DNA from: Acinetobacter albensis
GTDB taxonomy: Bacteria; Pseudomonadota; Gammaproteobacteria; Pseudomonadales; Moraxellaceae
DNA: 64,000 nt
NCBI RefSeq assembly: GCF_900095025.1
Contig: NZ_FMBK01000005.1
Location: 1-64,000, forward strand
Direction: 5' to 3'
Each line of letters starts with the position of its first letter. The stretch's first letter is position 1. The position numbers and the translations under genes are program-made. The notes beneath the pieces were generated by a model, which made no database searches, was not told the DNA's origin, and saw only the letters and a list, made by a program, of their open reading frames with translations. Shown in pieces: positions 44,939 through 55,210 of this stretch.

Positions 44939-46615
44939 ATGACCGAATCTTTTGCAGCCCTCTTTGAAGAAAGCGAATTAAATTTCAACGTTGAAAAGGG
45001 TGCTGTCATCCAAGGCGTTGTTGTAAACATCGATTCTGACTGGGTAACAGTTGACACTGGCCTTAAATCAGAAGGTATTGTTGACCGCGCTGAATTCTTA
45101 AACGACCAACGTGAACTTGAAGTTCAAATTGGCGATACTGTTGATGTTGTTGTTGAAGCACTTGACAACGGTATGGGTCAAACAGTTTTATCACGTGAAA
45201 AAGCGAAACGTGCTGAAACTTGGACTAAGCTTGAAAAAATCTTTGAAGATGGCGAAATCGTTACTGGCGTTATTTCTGGTAAAGTTAAAGGCGGTTTCAC
45301 TGTAGACATCGGTCCAGTACGTGCGTTCTTACCAGGTTCTTTGGTAGACACTCGTCCTATCCGTGATACAACTCACCTTGAAGGTAAAGAGTTAGAGTTT
45401 AAAGTAATCAAACTTGATGCTAAGCGTAATAACGTTGTTGTATCTCGTCGTGCTGTTATGGAAGCTGAATCTTCAGCTGACCGTGAAGCACTACTTGCTC
45501 AGCTTGAAGAAGGTCAAACAGTTACAGGTACGATTAAGAACCTTACTGATTATGGCGCATTCGTTGATCTTGGCGGTATTGATGGTCTTCTTCACATCAC
45601 TGACATGGCTTGGAAACGTATCAAGCATCCTTCAGAAGTTGTTGAAGTGGGTCAAGAAGTTACTGTTAAAGTACTTAAATTTGACCGTGAACGTAATCGT
45701 GTATCTTTAGGTCTTAAGCAATTAGGTGAAGATCCATGGTTAGCGATCATGAACCGTTACCCTAAAGGTTCAATCGTTAAGGCACGCGTAACTAACCTGA
45801 CTGATTATGGTTGTTTCGCTGAAATTGCTGAAGGCGTTGAAGGTTTAGTACACGTTTCAGAAATGGATCACACAAACAAAAACATCCACCCATCTAAAGT
45901 TGTTCAGATTGGTGATGAAGTTGATGTTATGGTTCTTGAAGTTGATGAAGAACGTCGTCGTATTTCTTTGGGTATCAAACAAACTCGTGCTAATCCATGG
46001 GAAGAGTTTGCTAAAGACCATGACAAAGGCGAAAAAGTTTCTGGTACGATCAAATCTATCACTGACTTTGGTATCTTCATTGGTTTACCGGGCGGCATTG
46101 ATGGTTTAGTTCACCTGTCTGATATTTCTTGGAATGAACAAGGCGAAGAAGCTATTCGTCGTTACAAGAAGGGTGACACTGTTGAAGCGGTTATCTTGTC
46201 TGTAGATGCTGAAGGCAATCGTATTAGCCTTGGTATCAAACAAATGAACAATGACCCGTTCAATGATTTCTTGGCAACGAACGAACGTGGTGCGCTTGTT
46301 AAAGGTACTGTAACTGCAGTTGATGCTAAAGGCGCAACAATTAAGTTAGCTGACGAAGTTGAAGCGACACTTAAAGCATCTGAAATCAATCGCGATCGCG
46401 TTGAAGATGCAACTAAGTTCCTTGAAGTTGGTCAAGAAGTTGAAGCTAAAATCATCAACGTAGATCGTAAATCTCGTTCTATCAACTTGTCTATCAAAGC
46501 GAAAGACGAAGCTGAAGAAAAAGAAGCAGTTGCTAACTTAAAAACAGCAACTACTTCTACAGAAAATGGTCCTAAAACCATTGGTGATTTGATCAAAGCT
46601 CAAATGAACCACTAA
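44939..46615 (+). CDS. rpsA: 30S ribosomal protein S1
   Basis: 558 residues with six S1 repeats; repeats 3-6 show the clear pattern G-x-V-x-x-x-T-D-(Y/F)-G-x-F ([17 protein letters not shown] near 197, then [15 protein letters not shown] and [16 protein letters not shown]). S1 holds mRNA on the 30S subunit. Codon use is visibly more GC-balanced and regular than neighbours, as in highly expressed genes. The upstream leader could carry S1 autoregulation, but no structure is defined here. Confidence 0.97.
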   Translation: MTESFAALFEESELNFNVEKGAVIQGVVVNIDSDWVTVDTGLKSEGIVDRAEFLNDQRELEVQIGDTVDVVVEALDNGMGQTVLSREKAKRAETWTKLEKIFEDGEIVTGVISGKVKGGFTVDIGPVRAFLPGSLVDTRPIRDTTHLEGKELEFKVIKLDAKRNNVVVSRRAVMEAESSADREALLAQLEEGQTVTGTIKNLTDYGAFVDLGGIDGLLHITDMAWKRIKHPSEVVEVGQEVTVKVLKFDRERNRVSLGLKQLGEDPWLAIMNRYPKGSIVKARVTNLTDYGCFAEIAEGVEGLVHVSEMDHTNKNIHPSKVVQIGDEVDVMVLEVDEERRRISLGIKQTRANPWEEFAKDHDKGEKVSGTIKSITDFGIFIGLPGGIDGLVHLSDISWNEQGEEAIRRYKKGDTVEAVILSVDAEGNRISLGIKQMNNDPFNDFLATNERGALVKGTVTAVDAKGATIKLADEVEATLKASEINRDRVEDATKFLEVGQEVEAKIINVDRKSRSINLSIKAKDEAEEKEAVANLKTATTSTENGPKTIGDLIKAQMNH

Positions 46616-46625
46616 GTAGGCGGTT

Positions 46626-46716
46626 AAAAGTATTGTTAATGTAAGTTAACTGATACTTTTTACACAAATACTGTAAACGGTAGCGTAGTATTAACTTATT
46701 ACGCTACCGTTTTGTA
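46626..46716 (+). terminator. Tandem hairpins after rpsA
   Basis: First hairpin: AAAAGTAT (46626-46633) / ATACTTTT (46653-46660) followed by T-rich sequence. Second: AAACGGTAGCGTA (46675-46687) / TACGCTACCGTTT (46700-46712) followed by TGT and more T. The second is strong. Together they separate rpsA from ihfB. Confidence 0.75.
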
Positions 46717-46775
46717 TTTAAACAGGTTATTATCGGATCATCTATATAATAGCTTGATAATTAAAGAGGTCTCAG

Positions 46776-47081
46776 ATGACTACGGAAGCACTGAATAAGT
46801 CTGACTTAATAGAGCGAATTTCTCTTAAAAACCCGCACTTGGCAGAACCTTTAGTTGAGGAAGCGGTTAAAATTATGATTGATCAAATGATAGCTGCATT
46901 GTCGTCTGATAATCGTATAGAGATTCGTGGTTTTGGTAGTTTTGCTTTACATCATCGTGATCCACGTGTGGGTCGTAACCCGAAAACAGGTAAATCTGTT
47001 GAGGTAGCAGCAAAAGCAGTACCACATTTTAAGCCAGGTAAAGCATTGCGTGATGCAGTAAATGATTCTGCTAGTGAATAA
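46776..47081 (+). CDS. ihfB: Integration host factor subunit beta
   Basis: 101 residues of the HU/IHF fold. [30 protein letters not shown] and [17 protein letters not shown] with the DNA-intercalating proline arm identify IhfB. With IhfA it bends DNA at specific sites. It lies after rpsA as in E. coli, behind its own likely promoter and the double hairpin. Confidence 0.95.
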   Translation: MTTEALNKSDLIERISLKNPHLAEPLVEEAVKIMIDQMIAALSSDNRIEIRGFGSFALHHRDPRVGRNPKTGKSVEVAAKAVPHFKPGKALRDAVNDSASE

Positions 47082-47105
47082 AAAAATTCTAAATAGGGGT
47101 GTTCT

Positions 47106-47471
47106 ATGCGTTATGTATTGGTCGCTTTATTAATTGTACTGTTTGGCTATTCGTTGGCTTTGGTTCTACAAAATGGAACTGAAGTTACTGTAGATATGTT
47201 ATTCACCCAAGTTCCTGCAATGCGTTTAGGTTTGTTGCTGTTATTAACATTAGCTTTAGGGCTGGTATTGGGCTTATTGTTAGGTGTACAAATTTTTCGA
47301 GTCTTTCAAAAGAACTGGGAAATTAAACGATTACGTAAAGACATTGAATACCTCCGTAAAGAACAGATTCAATCTGCTCAATTGGCTGCGACAGAAGCCG
47401 CTGCGCATAATCGTCATGAAAAAACGGTTTTAGATATTCATCCTGAAGATAAGGGTTCTTTTCCTTTATAA
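47106..47471 (+). CDS. lapA: LapA-family inner-membrane protein
   Basis: 121 residues with two membrane spans (VLVALLIVLFGYSLALVL and LGLLLLLTLALGLVLGLLLGV) and a cytoplasmic coiled-coil tail, the LapA (DUF1049) pattern. In E. coli LapA works with LapB on LpxC turnover and lipopolysaccharide assembly. Here lapB does not follow; a terminator and pyrF come next. Confidence 0.88.
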   Translation: MRYVLVALLIVLFGYSLALVLQNGTEVTVDMLFTQVPAMRLGLLLLLTLALGLVLGLLLGVQIFRVFQKNWEIKRLRKDIEYLRKEQIQSAQLAATEAAAHNRHEKTVLDIHPEDKGSFPL

Positions 47472-47486
47472 GCATTTGAATGATTC

Positions 47487-47524
47487 AAGCCTGCTATTCA
47501 ATTTGTTGATAGCAGGCTTTTTTT
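47487..47524 (+). terminator. Intrinsic terminator after lapA
   Basis: Stem AAGCCTGCTAT / ATAGCAGGCTT with an 11-base loop, followed by TTTTT. Confidence 0.85.
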
Positions 47525-47655
47525 ATGATAAAAATCTTTGAAAGGTACTGAGACATTGAATAATTAAAATTAAATTTTTAAAACTTGAATAAAGTTACAG
47601 TTTTCAATAAACCACTTTATAATCTAACTTCTTTTTAAGTGATGGAAATAGACTC

Positions 47656-48336
47656 TTGAGTATCATTGTTGCCTTAGATGCTAAAAGCCAATATGACGCC
47701 TTAACAATTACAGATCAACTTGATCCATCACTCTGTCGTGTAAAAGTAGGTAAAGAGCTTTTTACTCATGCAGGGCCTTCCGTTGTAAAAGTATTGCACG
47801 ATAAAGGCTTTGAAGTTTTTCTAGATCTTAAATTTCATGATATTCCCAACACCACTGCACAGGCGGTTTGTGCTGCGGCAGACTTAGGTGTGTGGATGGT
47901 GAATGTGCATGCATCGGGAGGGCGGAAAATGATGGAAACCTGTGTAGAGAGATTAAAGGCAGGTAATTACCCAACTCAATTGATTGCGGTCACTGTGTTG
48001 ACTTCAATGGGTCGTGAAGATTTAAAAGATATTGGTTTAGATATTGAGCCTTTCGAGCAGGTTAGACGTCTTGCTCAGTTGACTGAACAAAGTGGGCTAG
48101 ACGGAATAGTGTGTTCTGCACAAGAAGCAAAAATGTTGCGTGAAGTGCTATCGCCTGAATTTTCTTTAGTTACACCGGGCATTCGCCCAGTGGGCTCAAA
48201 TGCGGATGATCAAAAACGAATTGTTACACCGCAACAAGCTATGCAAGATGGTGCTACACATTTAGTGATTGGTCGTCCTATTACACAATCAAAAAATCCA
48301 AATCAAACTTTACGTGATATTTTGGCAAGTCTTTAA
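47656..48336 (+). CDS. pyrF: Orotidine 5'-phosphate decarboxylase
   Basis: 226 residues. PyrF makes UMP from OMP. The catalytic D-x-K-x-x-D block is [11 protein letters not shown], and [10 protein letters not shown] and [16 protein letters not shown] are also diagnostic. The start is a TTG; no in-frame ATG or GTG lies near the conserved N-terminus, and GGA is about 10 nt upstream. It is transcribed alone. Confidence 0.94.
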   Translation: MSIIVALDAKSQYDALTITDQLDPSLCRVKVGKELFTHAGPSVVKVLHDKGFEVFLDLKFHDIPNTTAQAVCAAADLGVWMVNVHASGGRKMMETCVERLKAGNYPTQLIAVTVLTSMGREDLKDIGLDIEPFEQVRRLAQLTEQSGLDGIVCSAQEAKMLREVLSPEFSLVTPGIRPVGSNADDQKRIVTPQQAMQDGATHLVIGRPITQSKNPNQTLRDILASL

Positions 48337-48348
48337 TTTTTGGTTATC

Positions 48349-48374
48349 AAAAAGCTGACTTAGGTCAGCTTTTT
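48349..48374. terminator. Bidirectional intrinsic terminator
   Basis: Stem AAAAAGCTGAC / GTCAGCTTTTT with a TTAG loop, between the convergent pyrF and lysO genes. Confidence 0.85.
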
Positions 48375-48430
48375 ATATATAAGACTTCTATTTTAAGCTT
48401 TCAAAGCCATTAACTTGGATGCTAAACATA

Positions 48431-49339
48431 TTAAAATGCAGCCAAAATACTGATTGCAATTGGTGCAAGTATAGACAATATAAAACCACTCACCATGGCA
48501 TGAGGAATAAAGTCATTACCGCAAGCTTGTTTGACCATGGGTAAAGTAACATCCATTGCCGTTGCGGCTGCAGCAGAAATAGCAGAACGTGGATAACGCC
48601 ATCCGATACTATACATTAAGAGAATTGCAATAACTTCTCGGAATAAGTCATTCATTAGCGCAATACTGCCCAACTCCGCATTTTTCAACTCCGTAACTAC
48701 AATGCCACTCATAGAATAAAAGCCATAACCTTGTGACAACATAATTAAGTCTTTTAAATTTACATCTTTAATAATGAATGAACTTAAAAGTGCACCTGCT
48801 AATGATCCAATAATACACCCCAAGGGAACAAGCATAATTTTCCAATTGAGCCATGAACGATCAAGTGGGGAATACGCTAAATCTAAGCCAATAAAAAGCA
48901 TGAAAATGAGCAATAAATTCCAAGTACTGATTGAGAGATTTAAATTAAAATAATGCACTAATTCAGCCAGACCGTAGCCTAAAACTAATGCAATAAAGGC
49001 GTAACTAATATTTAAGAGCGATTTAAGTAACAAAGCAGTCGAAACTTTCCCATGCGCAGGTTGATGGCCAATACTTTTAAATAGAATGTAGCAACACAAA
49101 AAAGCACCGACTGATGTGACGAGGGAAAGTATGAATGAGGTTGATAAAATCTGAATGGGTCTTTCGATCTGATGTAAATTTTCTGAGAATTCAAAGGCAA
49201 TGGCAATGAGTAAAATATAAGTAAAATAAGGTAGAACTTGAAATGCAAAACGAACTAATTTTTTTGGGATTTTATGCGCAAAAATAAAACCAACACATAA
49301 ACAGAGCAAGAGTTGGGTAATGAGCCAAAATGATGACAT
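48431..49339 (-). CDS. lysO: LysO-family lysine exporter
   Basis: 302 residues with about eight hydrophobic helices. The LysO (YbjE, DUF340) markers are seen: GYGFYSMSGIVVTEL, LMNDLFREVIAILLMY and AAAATAMDVTLPMVKQACG. LysO exports L-lysine and confers resistance to the analogue thialysine in E. coli. The family match is good; lysine as the actual substrate is inferred. Confidence 0.88.
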   Translation of the reverse strand: MSSFWLITQLLLCLCVGFIFAHKIPKKLVRFAFQVLPYFTYILLIAIAFEFSENLHQIERPIQILSTSFILSLVTSVGAFLCCYILFKSIGHQPAHGKVSTALLLKSLLNISYAFIALVLGYGLAELVHYFNLNLSISTWNLLLIFMLFIGLDLAYSPLDRSWLNWKIMLVPLGCIIGSLAGALLSSFIIKDVNLKDLIMLSQGYGFYSMSGIVVTELKNAELGSIALMNDLFREVIAILLMYSIGWRYPRSAISAAAATAMDVTLPMVKQACGNDFIPHAMVSGFILSILAPIAISILAAF

Positions 49340-49753
49340 ACAGAACAGACAAGAGTTGAAAATACGGGTTTATTATGACAAATTAACTTTTAAGCTGTAT
49401 ATAACTTATCAAGATTTTGTTCAATCTATAATTTTTTAGTCCATTATTTTAATGTCATTGGTTATGAGGAAAATTATATGCTCATTCTTCTTTAATATTT
49501 TAACGACTAGTCTTGATTTTTGAGTGATATGAATAGATTTTAATTAAACTCTTTGGTCTAATTTTTTATCACAATACTTAAAAAAATTGAGTAAATAAGC
49601 CAAAATTCAACAGAATGGGCTCAAAGAAATATTGATAGTTTCCGCAATGTGCAAACAACCAAATTTATAGTAAAAATTGAAATGTTATTTTCATTAGATT
49701 TTGTCATGAAGTGTGTTTGTAAAAAAAAGCCACGAATATGGTCAAGCCCGCAC

Positions 49754-49829
49754 TTAAATAGCCTAAGTTTTTTAATGCCAAAGTGTTATATATTTCATCT
49801 TAATCTTCGCTATAATTTAAATAGCCTAA
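49754..49829 (+). repeat. 13-bp direct repeat upstream of zapE
   Basis: TTAAATAGCCTAA occurs at 49754-49766 and 49817-49829, with 63 bp between the repeat starts. The second copy is directly after the -10 hexamer, where a repressor could act. Confidence 0.5.
49811..49816 (+). promoter_or_regulatory. Probable zapE promoter -10
   Basis: Perfect TATAAT 29 bp before the zapE ATG. The -35 region is AT-rich and ambiguous, so only the -10 is called. Confidence 0.45.
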
Positions 49830-49845
49830 AATAGTATTCAATGAT

Positions 49846-50994
49846 ATGTCTGATTTAAATTCTAAACACAGCACCGCCTTTACTCCTTTGTCACCAGCAG
49901 AACGTTATGCTCAAGCGATCGCTTCTGGTCAATTCATGCCGGATGATGCGCAGGCGCAAGCTGTTCATGAATTAGATCGGGTTTGGCAGGAATTGGTACA
50001 ACGTTTTAAAGCATCGAAAAAAACATTCCGTCGTTTCCGTCGCCAAACCTCGCCTAAGGGCGTGTATATGTGGGGTGGCGTAGGGCGTGGTAAAACATGG
50101 TTAATGGATCAATTTTTTGAATCTATTCCTTTTCGACGTAAAATGCGGATGCATTTTCATCATTTTATGCAACATGTGCATCGTGAATTAAATAAATTAT
50201 CTGGTCAGCGTAATCCACTTGATTTGGTTGCAGATCAAATTTATCAACAAGCTGTTATTATCTGTTTTGATGAATTTTTTGTTTCAAACGTTACAGATGC
50301 GATGATTTTAAGCGAATTATTCCAAAAATTGTTTCAGCGTGGCGTTACGCTGATTGCTACTTCAAATATTGCACCAGATGGTCTTTATAAAAACGGTATT
50401 CATCGTGATCGCTTTATTCCTACCATTGAAATGGTGAAGAAAAATTGTGTCGTTTTAAATGTGGATGCTGGCGTAGATTATCGTTTACGAGTACTAAAAC
50501 AGGCACAATTATTTAAGACTCCATTGACTCACGATCATAAAAATTGGATTGCACAACGTTTTAGTGCGCTCACACGAACACAAACGATTTCACAAGAGCC
50601 CATTATTATTAATAATCGTATTGTAGAAACCATAGGTCATACAGAAGATGTTTTGTGGTGTGAATTTTCAGAATTGTGTTTAAAGCCTCGTAGTCCCGCA
50701 GACTTTATTGAAATCGCAAATATTTATAACACCGTATTGGTTAGTAATGTTCCACATTTGACTGATTACTTGTCTGAAGGCGCACGTCGTTTTATTTATT
50801 TGGTCGATGAGTTTTATGATCGTGGTGTAAAGTTATTATTAACCTCTGAAGACTCCATTATTGAGATTTATCAAGGTGAAAAAATGGCCTTTGAAATTGA
50901 ACGCACCCGTTCACGTTTACTTGAAATGCAATCTGATGAATACTTAAATGCAGCACATAAGCAAATTCAGAAAATTGACTCTGAAGTAAATTAA
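49846..50994 (+). CDS. zapE: Cell division ATPase ZapE (AFG1 family)
   Basis: 382 residues. Walker A GGVGRGKTWLMD (77-88), RKMRMHFHHFMQHVH, the Walker B-like ICFDEFFVSNVTDAMIL and ATSNIAPDGLYKNG identify the AFG1/ZapE family, which destabilises FtsZ polymers under oxygen-limited or heat stress. Residues 294-320 (FIEIANIYNTVLVSNVPHL) are also conserved. It is a single-gene unit with its own terminator. Confidence 0.93.
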   Translation: MSDLNSKHSTAFTPLSPAERYAQAIASGQFMPDDAQAQAVHELDRVWQELVQRFKASKKTFRRFRRQTSPKGVYMWGGVGRGKTWLMDQFFESIPFRRKMRMHFHHFMQHVHRELNKLSGQRNPLDLVADQIYQQAVIICFDEFFVSNVTDAMILSELFQKLFQRGVTLIATSNIAPDGLYKNGIHRDRFIPTIEMVKKNCVVLNVDAGVDYRLRVLKQAQLFKTPLTHDHKNWIAQRFSALTRTQTISQEPIIINNRIVETIGHTEDVLWCEFSELCLKPRSPADFIEIANIYNTVLVSNVPHLTDYLSEGARRFIYLVDEFYDRGVKLLLTSEDSIIEIYQGEKMAFEIERTRSRLLEMQSDEYLNAAHKQIQKIDSEVN

Positions 50995-51374
50995 AAATAC
51001 AGACGATGAAATAAAGATTAAGCGCCATTATTTGGCGCTTTTTTTAACTATGAAGTTTATATTCTCAATATTCATATCAGTTTTGAGTGCAATATTTAAT
51101 ATTTTATTCTGAAAAAATATGCTTTGAGACTGATTTAAAGGTAGAAGCTGGTACTTAGGTCTAATTTTTGTATGCTCAAAATTTCATACACTATAAATTA
51201 AATCTCTAGGTGAATAATAACAGTATATAAATAAAGTATATTTTTATTCAATAATGAGTATATTGTTTTATAGAAAATGATCATTATTTAGCATTGTGAT
51301 AGTACTATTCAGTTAGATTTAAATCGGTATACTAGAATCTCTTGTTATAAAAAGTAGCAATATCAGGATAGACA
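50995..51374. other. Intergenic region between zapE and glcB
   Basis: 380 bp. It begins with the zapE terminator at 51020-51046 and ends with the glcB promoter region: TATACT at 51328-51333 is a fair -10, and AGGA lies before the glcB ATG. I see nothing else in it. Confidence 0.5.
51020..51046 (+). terminator. Intrinsic terminator after zapE
   Basis: Stem AAGCGCCA / TGGCGCTT, loop TTATT, followed by a run of T. Confidence 0.85.
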
Positions 51375-53537
51375 ATGACTGCACGTATTCAAAAAGGCAA
51401 GTTAGCGATTGCTAAAGAACTTTACGATTTTATCGAAAATGAAGCATTACCAGGTTCTGGTATAGACAGCGAAACATACTGGAAAAACTTCGAGCAAGTG
51501 GTTGTTGATCTTAGTCCTAAGAATAAGGCGCTTTTAGCTAAGCGTGATGATCTTCAGGCTAAAATTGATGAATGGCATCGTAATAATAAATTTGAATTAG
51601 AAGCTTATAAAGCTTTTCTTAAAGAAATTGGCTACTTATTACCTGAAGTAGAAGATTTTCAAATCAGCACAGAAAATGTAGACGAAGAAATTGCATTATT
51701 GGCTGGTCCACAACTTGTCGTACCTGTACGTAATGCACGTTATTGCTTAAATGCCGCTAATGCGCGTTGGGGTTCTTTGTACGATGCACTTTACGGTTTT
51801 GATGTCATCTCTGAAGAAGATGGTGCTGAAAAAGGTAAGGGCTATAACGCAGTTCGTGGTGATAAAGTCATTGCATTTGCGAAAAACTTCCTAAATGAAA
51901 ACTTTCCATTGGCGCAAGGTTCACATGCAGATGCAACCGAATATACGGTAGATCACAACAAGCTTGTCGTGACTTTAAAAGATGCGACTCAAACTACTTT
52001 AGCTCACGAAGCTCAATTTGTAGGTTATAACGGTGAAGCTGCTGCACCGACTGAAATCGTATTCAAAAATAATGGCTTACATGTCATTATTGAAATTGAT
52101 GCCACTAGCCCAATTGGTCAAACAGATGCGGCAGGTGTTAAAGATTTAGTACTTGAAGCTGCTGTAACGACTATTCAAGATTTAGAAGATTCAATTGCAG
52201 CTGTTGATGCTGAAGAAAAAGTTGAAGGCTACCGTAACTGGTTAGGCCTAATGAAAGGTACTTTAGAAGAATCAATCGAGAAAAACGGTAAAACTGTTAC
52301 TCGTAGTTTAAATAAAGACCGTACGCATAAGAACTTGATTGGTGGTGAAACGATTATTCATGGTCGTTCATTAATGCTTCTTCGTAATGTGGGTCACTTG
52401 ATGACTAATCCTGCCATCCTTGTCGATGGTGCGGAAATTTATGAAGGCATTATGGATGCATTGGTTACACCATTACTTTCTTTTGCTGACATTAAAGGGC
52501 AAAACGAAATTAAGAACTCTCGCAAAGGTTCTATGTATATCGTTAAGCCAAAAATGCATGGTCCAGAAGAAGTTGCATTTGCTGTTGAATTGTTTGAACG
52601 CTCTGAGCAAGCATTAGGTTTACCTGCAAAAACTTTAAAAATCGGGATTATGGATGAAGAGCGTCGTACATCTGTAAACTTGAAAAACTGTATTGCACAA
52701 GCGAAAGACCGTACGATTTTCATCAATACAGGCTTCATGGATCGTACTGGTGATGAAATTCATACCTTTATGGAAGCAGGTCCGTTCGTACGTAAAGGCG
52801 AAGTGAAAGGACAAATCTGGTTCCCAGCGTATGAAAACCGAAATGTAATGGTGGGCTTGAAAGCAGGTTTACGTGGTAAAGCACAAATTGGTAAAGGAAT
52901 GTGGCCTAAACCAGATATGTTGCTGGATATGTATAAAACTAAAACGGAACATCCAGATGCTGGTGCAAGCTGTGCATGGGTTCCATCACCAGCGGGTGCG
53001 GTCATTCACGCGATTCATTATCATCAAATTAATGTTGCAAGCCGCCAAAAAGAATTATTGGCGACTGAAGCATTACCATTAGATGATTTGTTAACGCCAC
53101 CTTTAGCAAAAGACACCAATTGGTCTGAAGACGAAAAAACCAAAGAACTTGAAAATAACTGTCAAGGTATTTTGGGCTATGTAGTTCGTTGGGTTGATTT
53201 AGGCGTAGGTTGTTCTAAAGTTCTTGATATTAACAATGTGGGTTTAATGGAAGACCGTGCAACATTGCGTATTTCTTCACAACATGTAGCGAACTGGTTA
53301 CGTCACGGTATTGTAACCCACGCGCAAGTTGAAGAAGTCATGAAACGTATGGCTGCTATTGTGGATCAGCAAAATGCAAATGATCCAGAATATACAGCTA
53401 TGGGTCCAAACTTTGATGGTATCGCATTCCAAGCTGCATCTGACTTGATCTTTAAAGGTGGGGAACAGCCATCGGGTTATACAGAGCCATTATTGCATGC
53501 AGCACGTTTAAAACTTAAAGGTTATACAGGTGATTAA
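51375..53537 (+). CDS. glcB: Malate synthase G
   Basis: 720 residues, the size of the monomeric G isoform. It condenses glyoxylate with acetyl-CoA to malate, needed for growth on acetate, fatty acids and glycolate. [33 protein letters not shown] and [21 protein letters not shown] are highly conserved blocks around the active site. Isocitrate lyase is not adjacent. AGGA precedes the ATG by 8 nt. Confidence 0.96.
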   Translation: MTARIQKGKLAIAKELYDFIENEALPGSGIDSETYWKNFEQVVVDLSPKNKALLAKRDDLQAKIDEWHRNNKFELEAYKAFLKEIGYLLPEVEDFQISTENVDEEIALLAGPQLVVPVRNARYCLNAANARWGSLYDALYGFDVISEEDGAEKGKGYNAVRGDKVIAFAKNFLNENFPLAQGSHADATEYTVDHNKLVVTLKDATQTTLAHEAQFVGYNGEAAAPTEIVFKNNGLHVIIEIDATSPIGQTDAAGVKDLVLEAAVTTIQDLEDSIAAVDAEEKVEGYRNWLGLMKGTLEESIEKNGKTVTRSLNKDRTHKNLIGGETIIHGRSLMLLRNVGHLMTNPAILVDGAEIYEGIMDALVTPLLSFADIKGQNEIKNSRKGSMYIVKPKMHGPEEVAFAVELFERSEQALGLPAKTLKIGIMDEERRTSVNLKNCIAQAKDRTIFINTGFMDRTGDEIHTFMEAGPFVRKGEVKGQIWFPAYENRNVMVGLKAGLRGKAQIGKGMWPKPDMLLDMYKTKTEHPDAGASCAWVPSPAGAVIHAIHYHQINVASRQKELLATEALPLDDLLTPPLAKDTNWSEDEKTKELENNCQGILGYVVRWVDLGVGCSKVLDINNVGLMEDRATLRISSQHVANWLRHGIVTHAQVEEVMKRMAAIVDQQNANDPEYTAMGPNFDGIAFQAASDLIFKGGEQPSGYTEPLLHAARLKLKGYTGD

Positions 53538-53552
53538 ACATCGCATGTAAAT

Positions 53553-53578
53553 AAAAAAACCTCTTCGGAGGTTTTTTT
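53553..53578 (+). terminator. Intrinsic terminator after glcB
   Basis: Stem AAAAAAACCTC / GAGGTTTTTTT closed by the very stable TTCG tetraloop. Confidence 0.9.
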
Positions 53579-53669
53579 ATTGTCTTAAGGTTACTAAAAG
53601 TATTTTGTACTGGCGCTTTTATACAATACCTCCTACATTCATTCTTAAGTCAAAAAAAAGAGTCTGAGT

Positions 53670-55121
53670 ATGATTGCTTATAAAATAAATGATGAACAAT
53701 ACATAGCGGGACAATGGCTAAAAGGAACATCAACCCATGTCATAGAAAATATCAATCCTTATCATCAAGAAATTATTTTAGAACTTCACGCAGCCAGTAT
53801 CATTGATGTAGAAAGTGCTTACGCAGCAGCACAAAAAAGTTTCTTGTCATGGTCAAGCACAGCAGCAGAACAGAGAAAAAAACTGGTTGTAAATGTGGCA
53901 GAAGTGGTGAAGACACGACGTGAGGAAATCATTGACTGGTTAATTCAAGAATCGGGAAGTACACGATTAAAGGCTTCGCTTGAAGTAGATGCAGCCTTAA
54001 GTATCATTCAGGAGGCAGCAACTTTTCCTCAGCGTATGATGGACAGCAAGCTTAAATCCTTAGATTCAGAAAGAAGCAGCTGGGTCTACCGTAAAGCCTT
54101 AGGTGTGATTGCCGTGATTAGTCCTTGGAATTTTCCATTTCATTTAAGTATGCGTTCAGTGATCACCGCGATTGCAATTGGAAATACAGTGGTTTTGAAG
54201 CCAGCAAGTGATACACCTGTAACAGGAGGTTTATTATTAGCAAAAATCTTTGAGGAGGCAGGCTTACCCTCCGGTGTTTTAAATGTTGTTGCAGGCGTCG
54301 GCAGTGAAATAGGTGATTATTTTGTCGAACACGACGTTCCTAAACTTATTTCATTTACTGGATCAACAGAAGTCGGCAAACGAGTAGGACAACTGGCTAT
54401 TGCCAGTAATAATTTAAAACGGCTTGCTTTAGAACTCGGTGGAAATGCACCGTTGGTGGTTTTAGATGATGCAGATCTAGATTTGGCTGTAGAGTTAACT
54501 GTAATGGGACGTTTTCTCCATCAGGGGCAAATTTGTATGAGTACCAATCGTGTCATTGTTGATGCGAATATTTATGATCGTTTTGTCGAAAAGTTGGTAC
54601 AGCGTGTTGGATCAATTGAAATTGGAGACCCTGCACAGGAAACCACCCTTATTGGTCCGATTATTAATAGCAGCCAAGTTGATAAAATTAAAAAAATCAT
54701 CGAGCTTGCAGAGCAAGCGGGTATAAAACTAATCGTTAAAGGGGAAATCAAAGGCAATTTAGTACCGCCGCATATTTTTATTGATGTCGATCCAAGTTCG
54801 AGTTTGGCCCAAGAAGAAAGTTTTGCGCCAATTTTACCTGTTATTAAGGCGCAAAATGAAGCCCATGCTCTAGAGCTTGCGAATGATACGCGTTTTGGTC
54901 TATCAAGTGCGGTGTGTACTCAAGATAATGAACGTGGGGTGCAATTTGCTTTAAAAATTGAAGCGGGAATGACACACATCAATGCAATTACCGTAGCAGA
55001 TCAAGCCAATGCACCTTTTGGGGGAGAGAAAAACTCAGGCTTGGGGCGTTTTAATGGGCAATGGATTTTAGAAGAGTTTAGTCGTACCCATTGGGTGACG
55101 CGACCAAAGATAAAGTCCTAA
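53670..55121 (+). CDS. NAD(P)-dependent aldehyde dehydrogenase
   Basis: 483 residues of the ALDH superfamily. Catalytic residues are Glu255 in LELGGNAPLV and Cys289 in HQGQICMSTNR; ISPWNFPFHLSMRSV and FTGSTEVGKRVGQLA bind the cofactor. The closest types by pattern are benzaldehyde, vanillin or salicylaldehyde dehydrogenases, but no aromatic pathway genes are nearby, so the substrate is left open. It follows the glcB terminator and is followed by an SRAP gene. Confidence 0.9.
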   Translation: MIAYKINDEQYIAGQWLKGTSTHVIENINPYHQEIILELHAASIIDVESAYAAAQKSFLSWSSTAAEQRKKLVVNVAEVVKTRREEIIDWLIQESGSTRLKASLEVDAALSIIQEAATFPQRMMDSKLKSLDSERSSWVYRKALGVIAVISPWNFPFHLSMRSVITAIAIGNTVVLKPASDTPVTGGLLLAKIFEEAGLPSGVLNVVAGVGSEIGDYFVEHDVPKLISFTGSTEVGKRVGQLAIASNNLKRLALELGGNAPLVVLDDADLDLAVELTVMGRFLHQGQICMSTNRVIVDANIYDRFVEKLVQRVGSIEIGDPAQETTLIGPIINSSQVDKIKKIIELAEQAGIKLIVKGEIKGNLVPPHIFIDVDPSSSLAQEESFAPILPVIKAQNEAHALELANDTRFGLSSAVCTQDNERGVQFALKIEAGMTHINAITVADQANAPFGGEKNSGLGRFNGQWILEEFSRTHWVTRPKIKS

Positions 55122-55210
55122 TCTAGATACGTAGTAAGGTTTGATTTGTGGTTTGAAATATCATTTATAGTTATAATTGAATAGAATTGATACATGGCCA
55201 AATGACTGTT

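Larger units (their letters stand above)
49340..49845. other. Intergenic region between lysO and zapE
   Basis: 506 bp, very AT-rich, between divergent genes. It holds two copies of a 13-bp direct repeat and the probable zapE -10. A 61-codon ORF at 49649-49834 has no ribosome site and a composition like the surrounding spacer, so I do not call it. Confidence 0.5.

Noticed and set aside
49649..49834. 61-codon ORF between lysO and zapE
   Set aside because: No ribosome site; it overlaps the likely zapE promoter and direct repeats.
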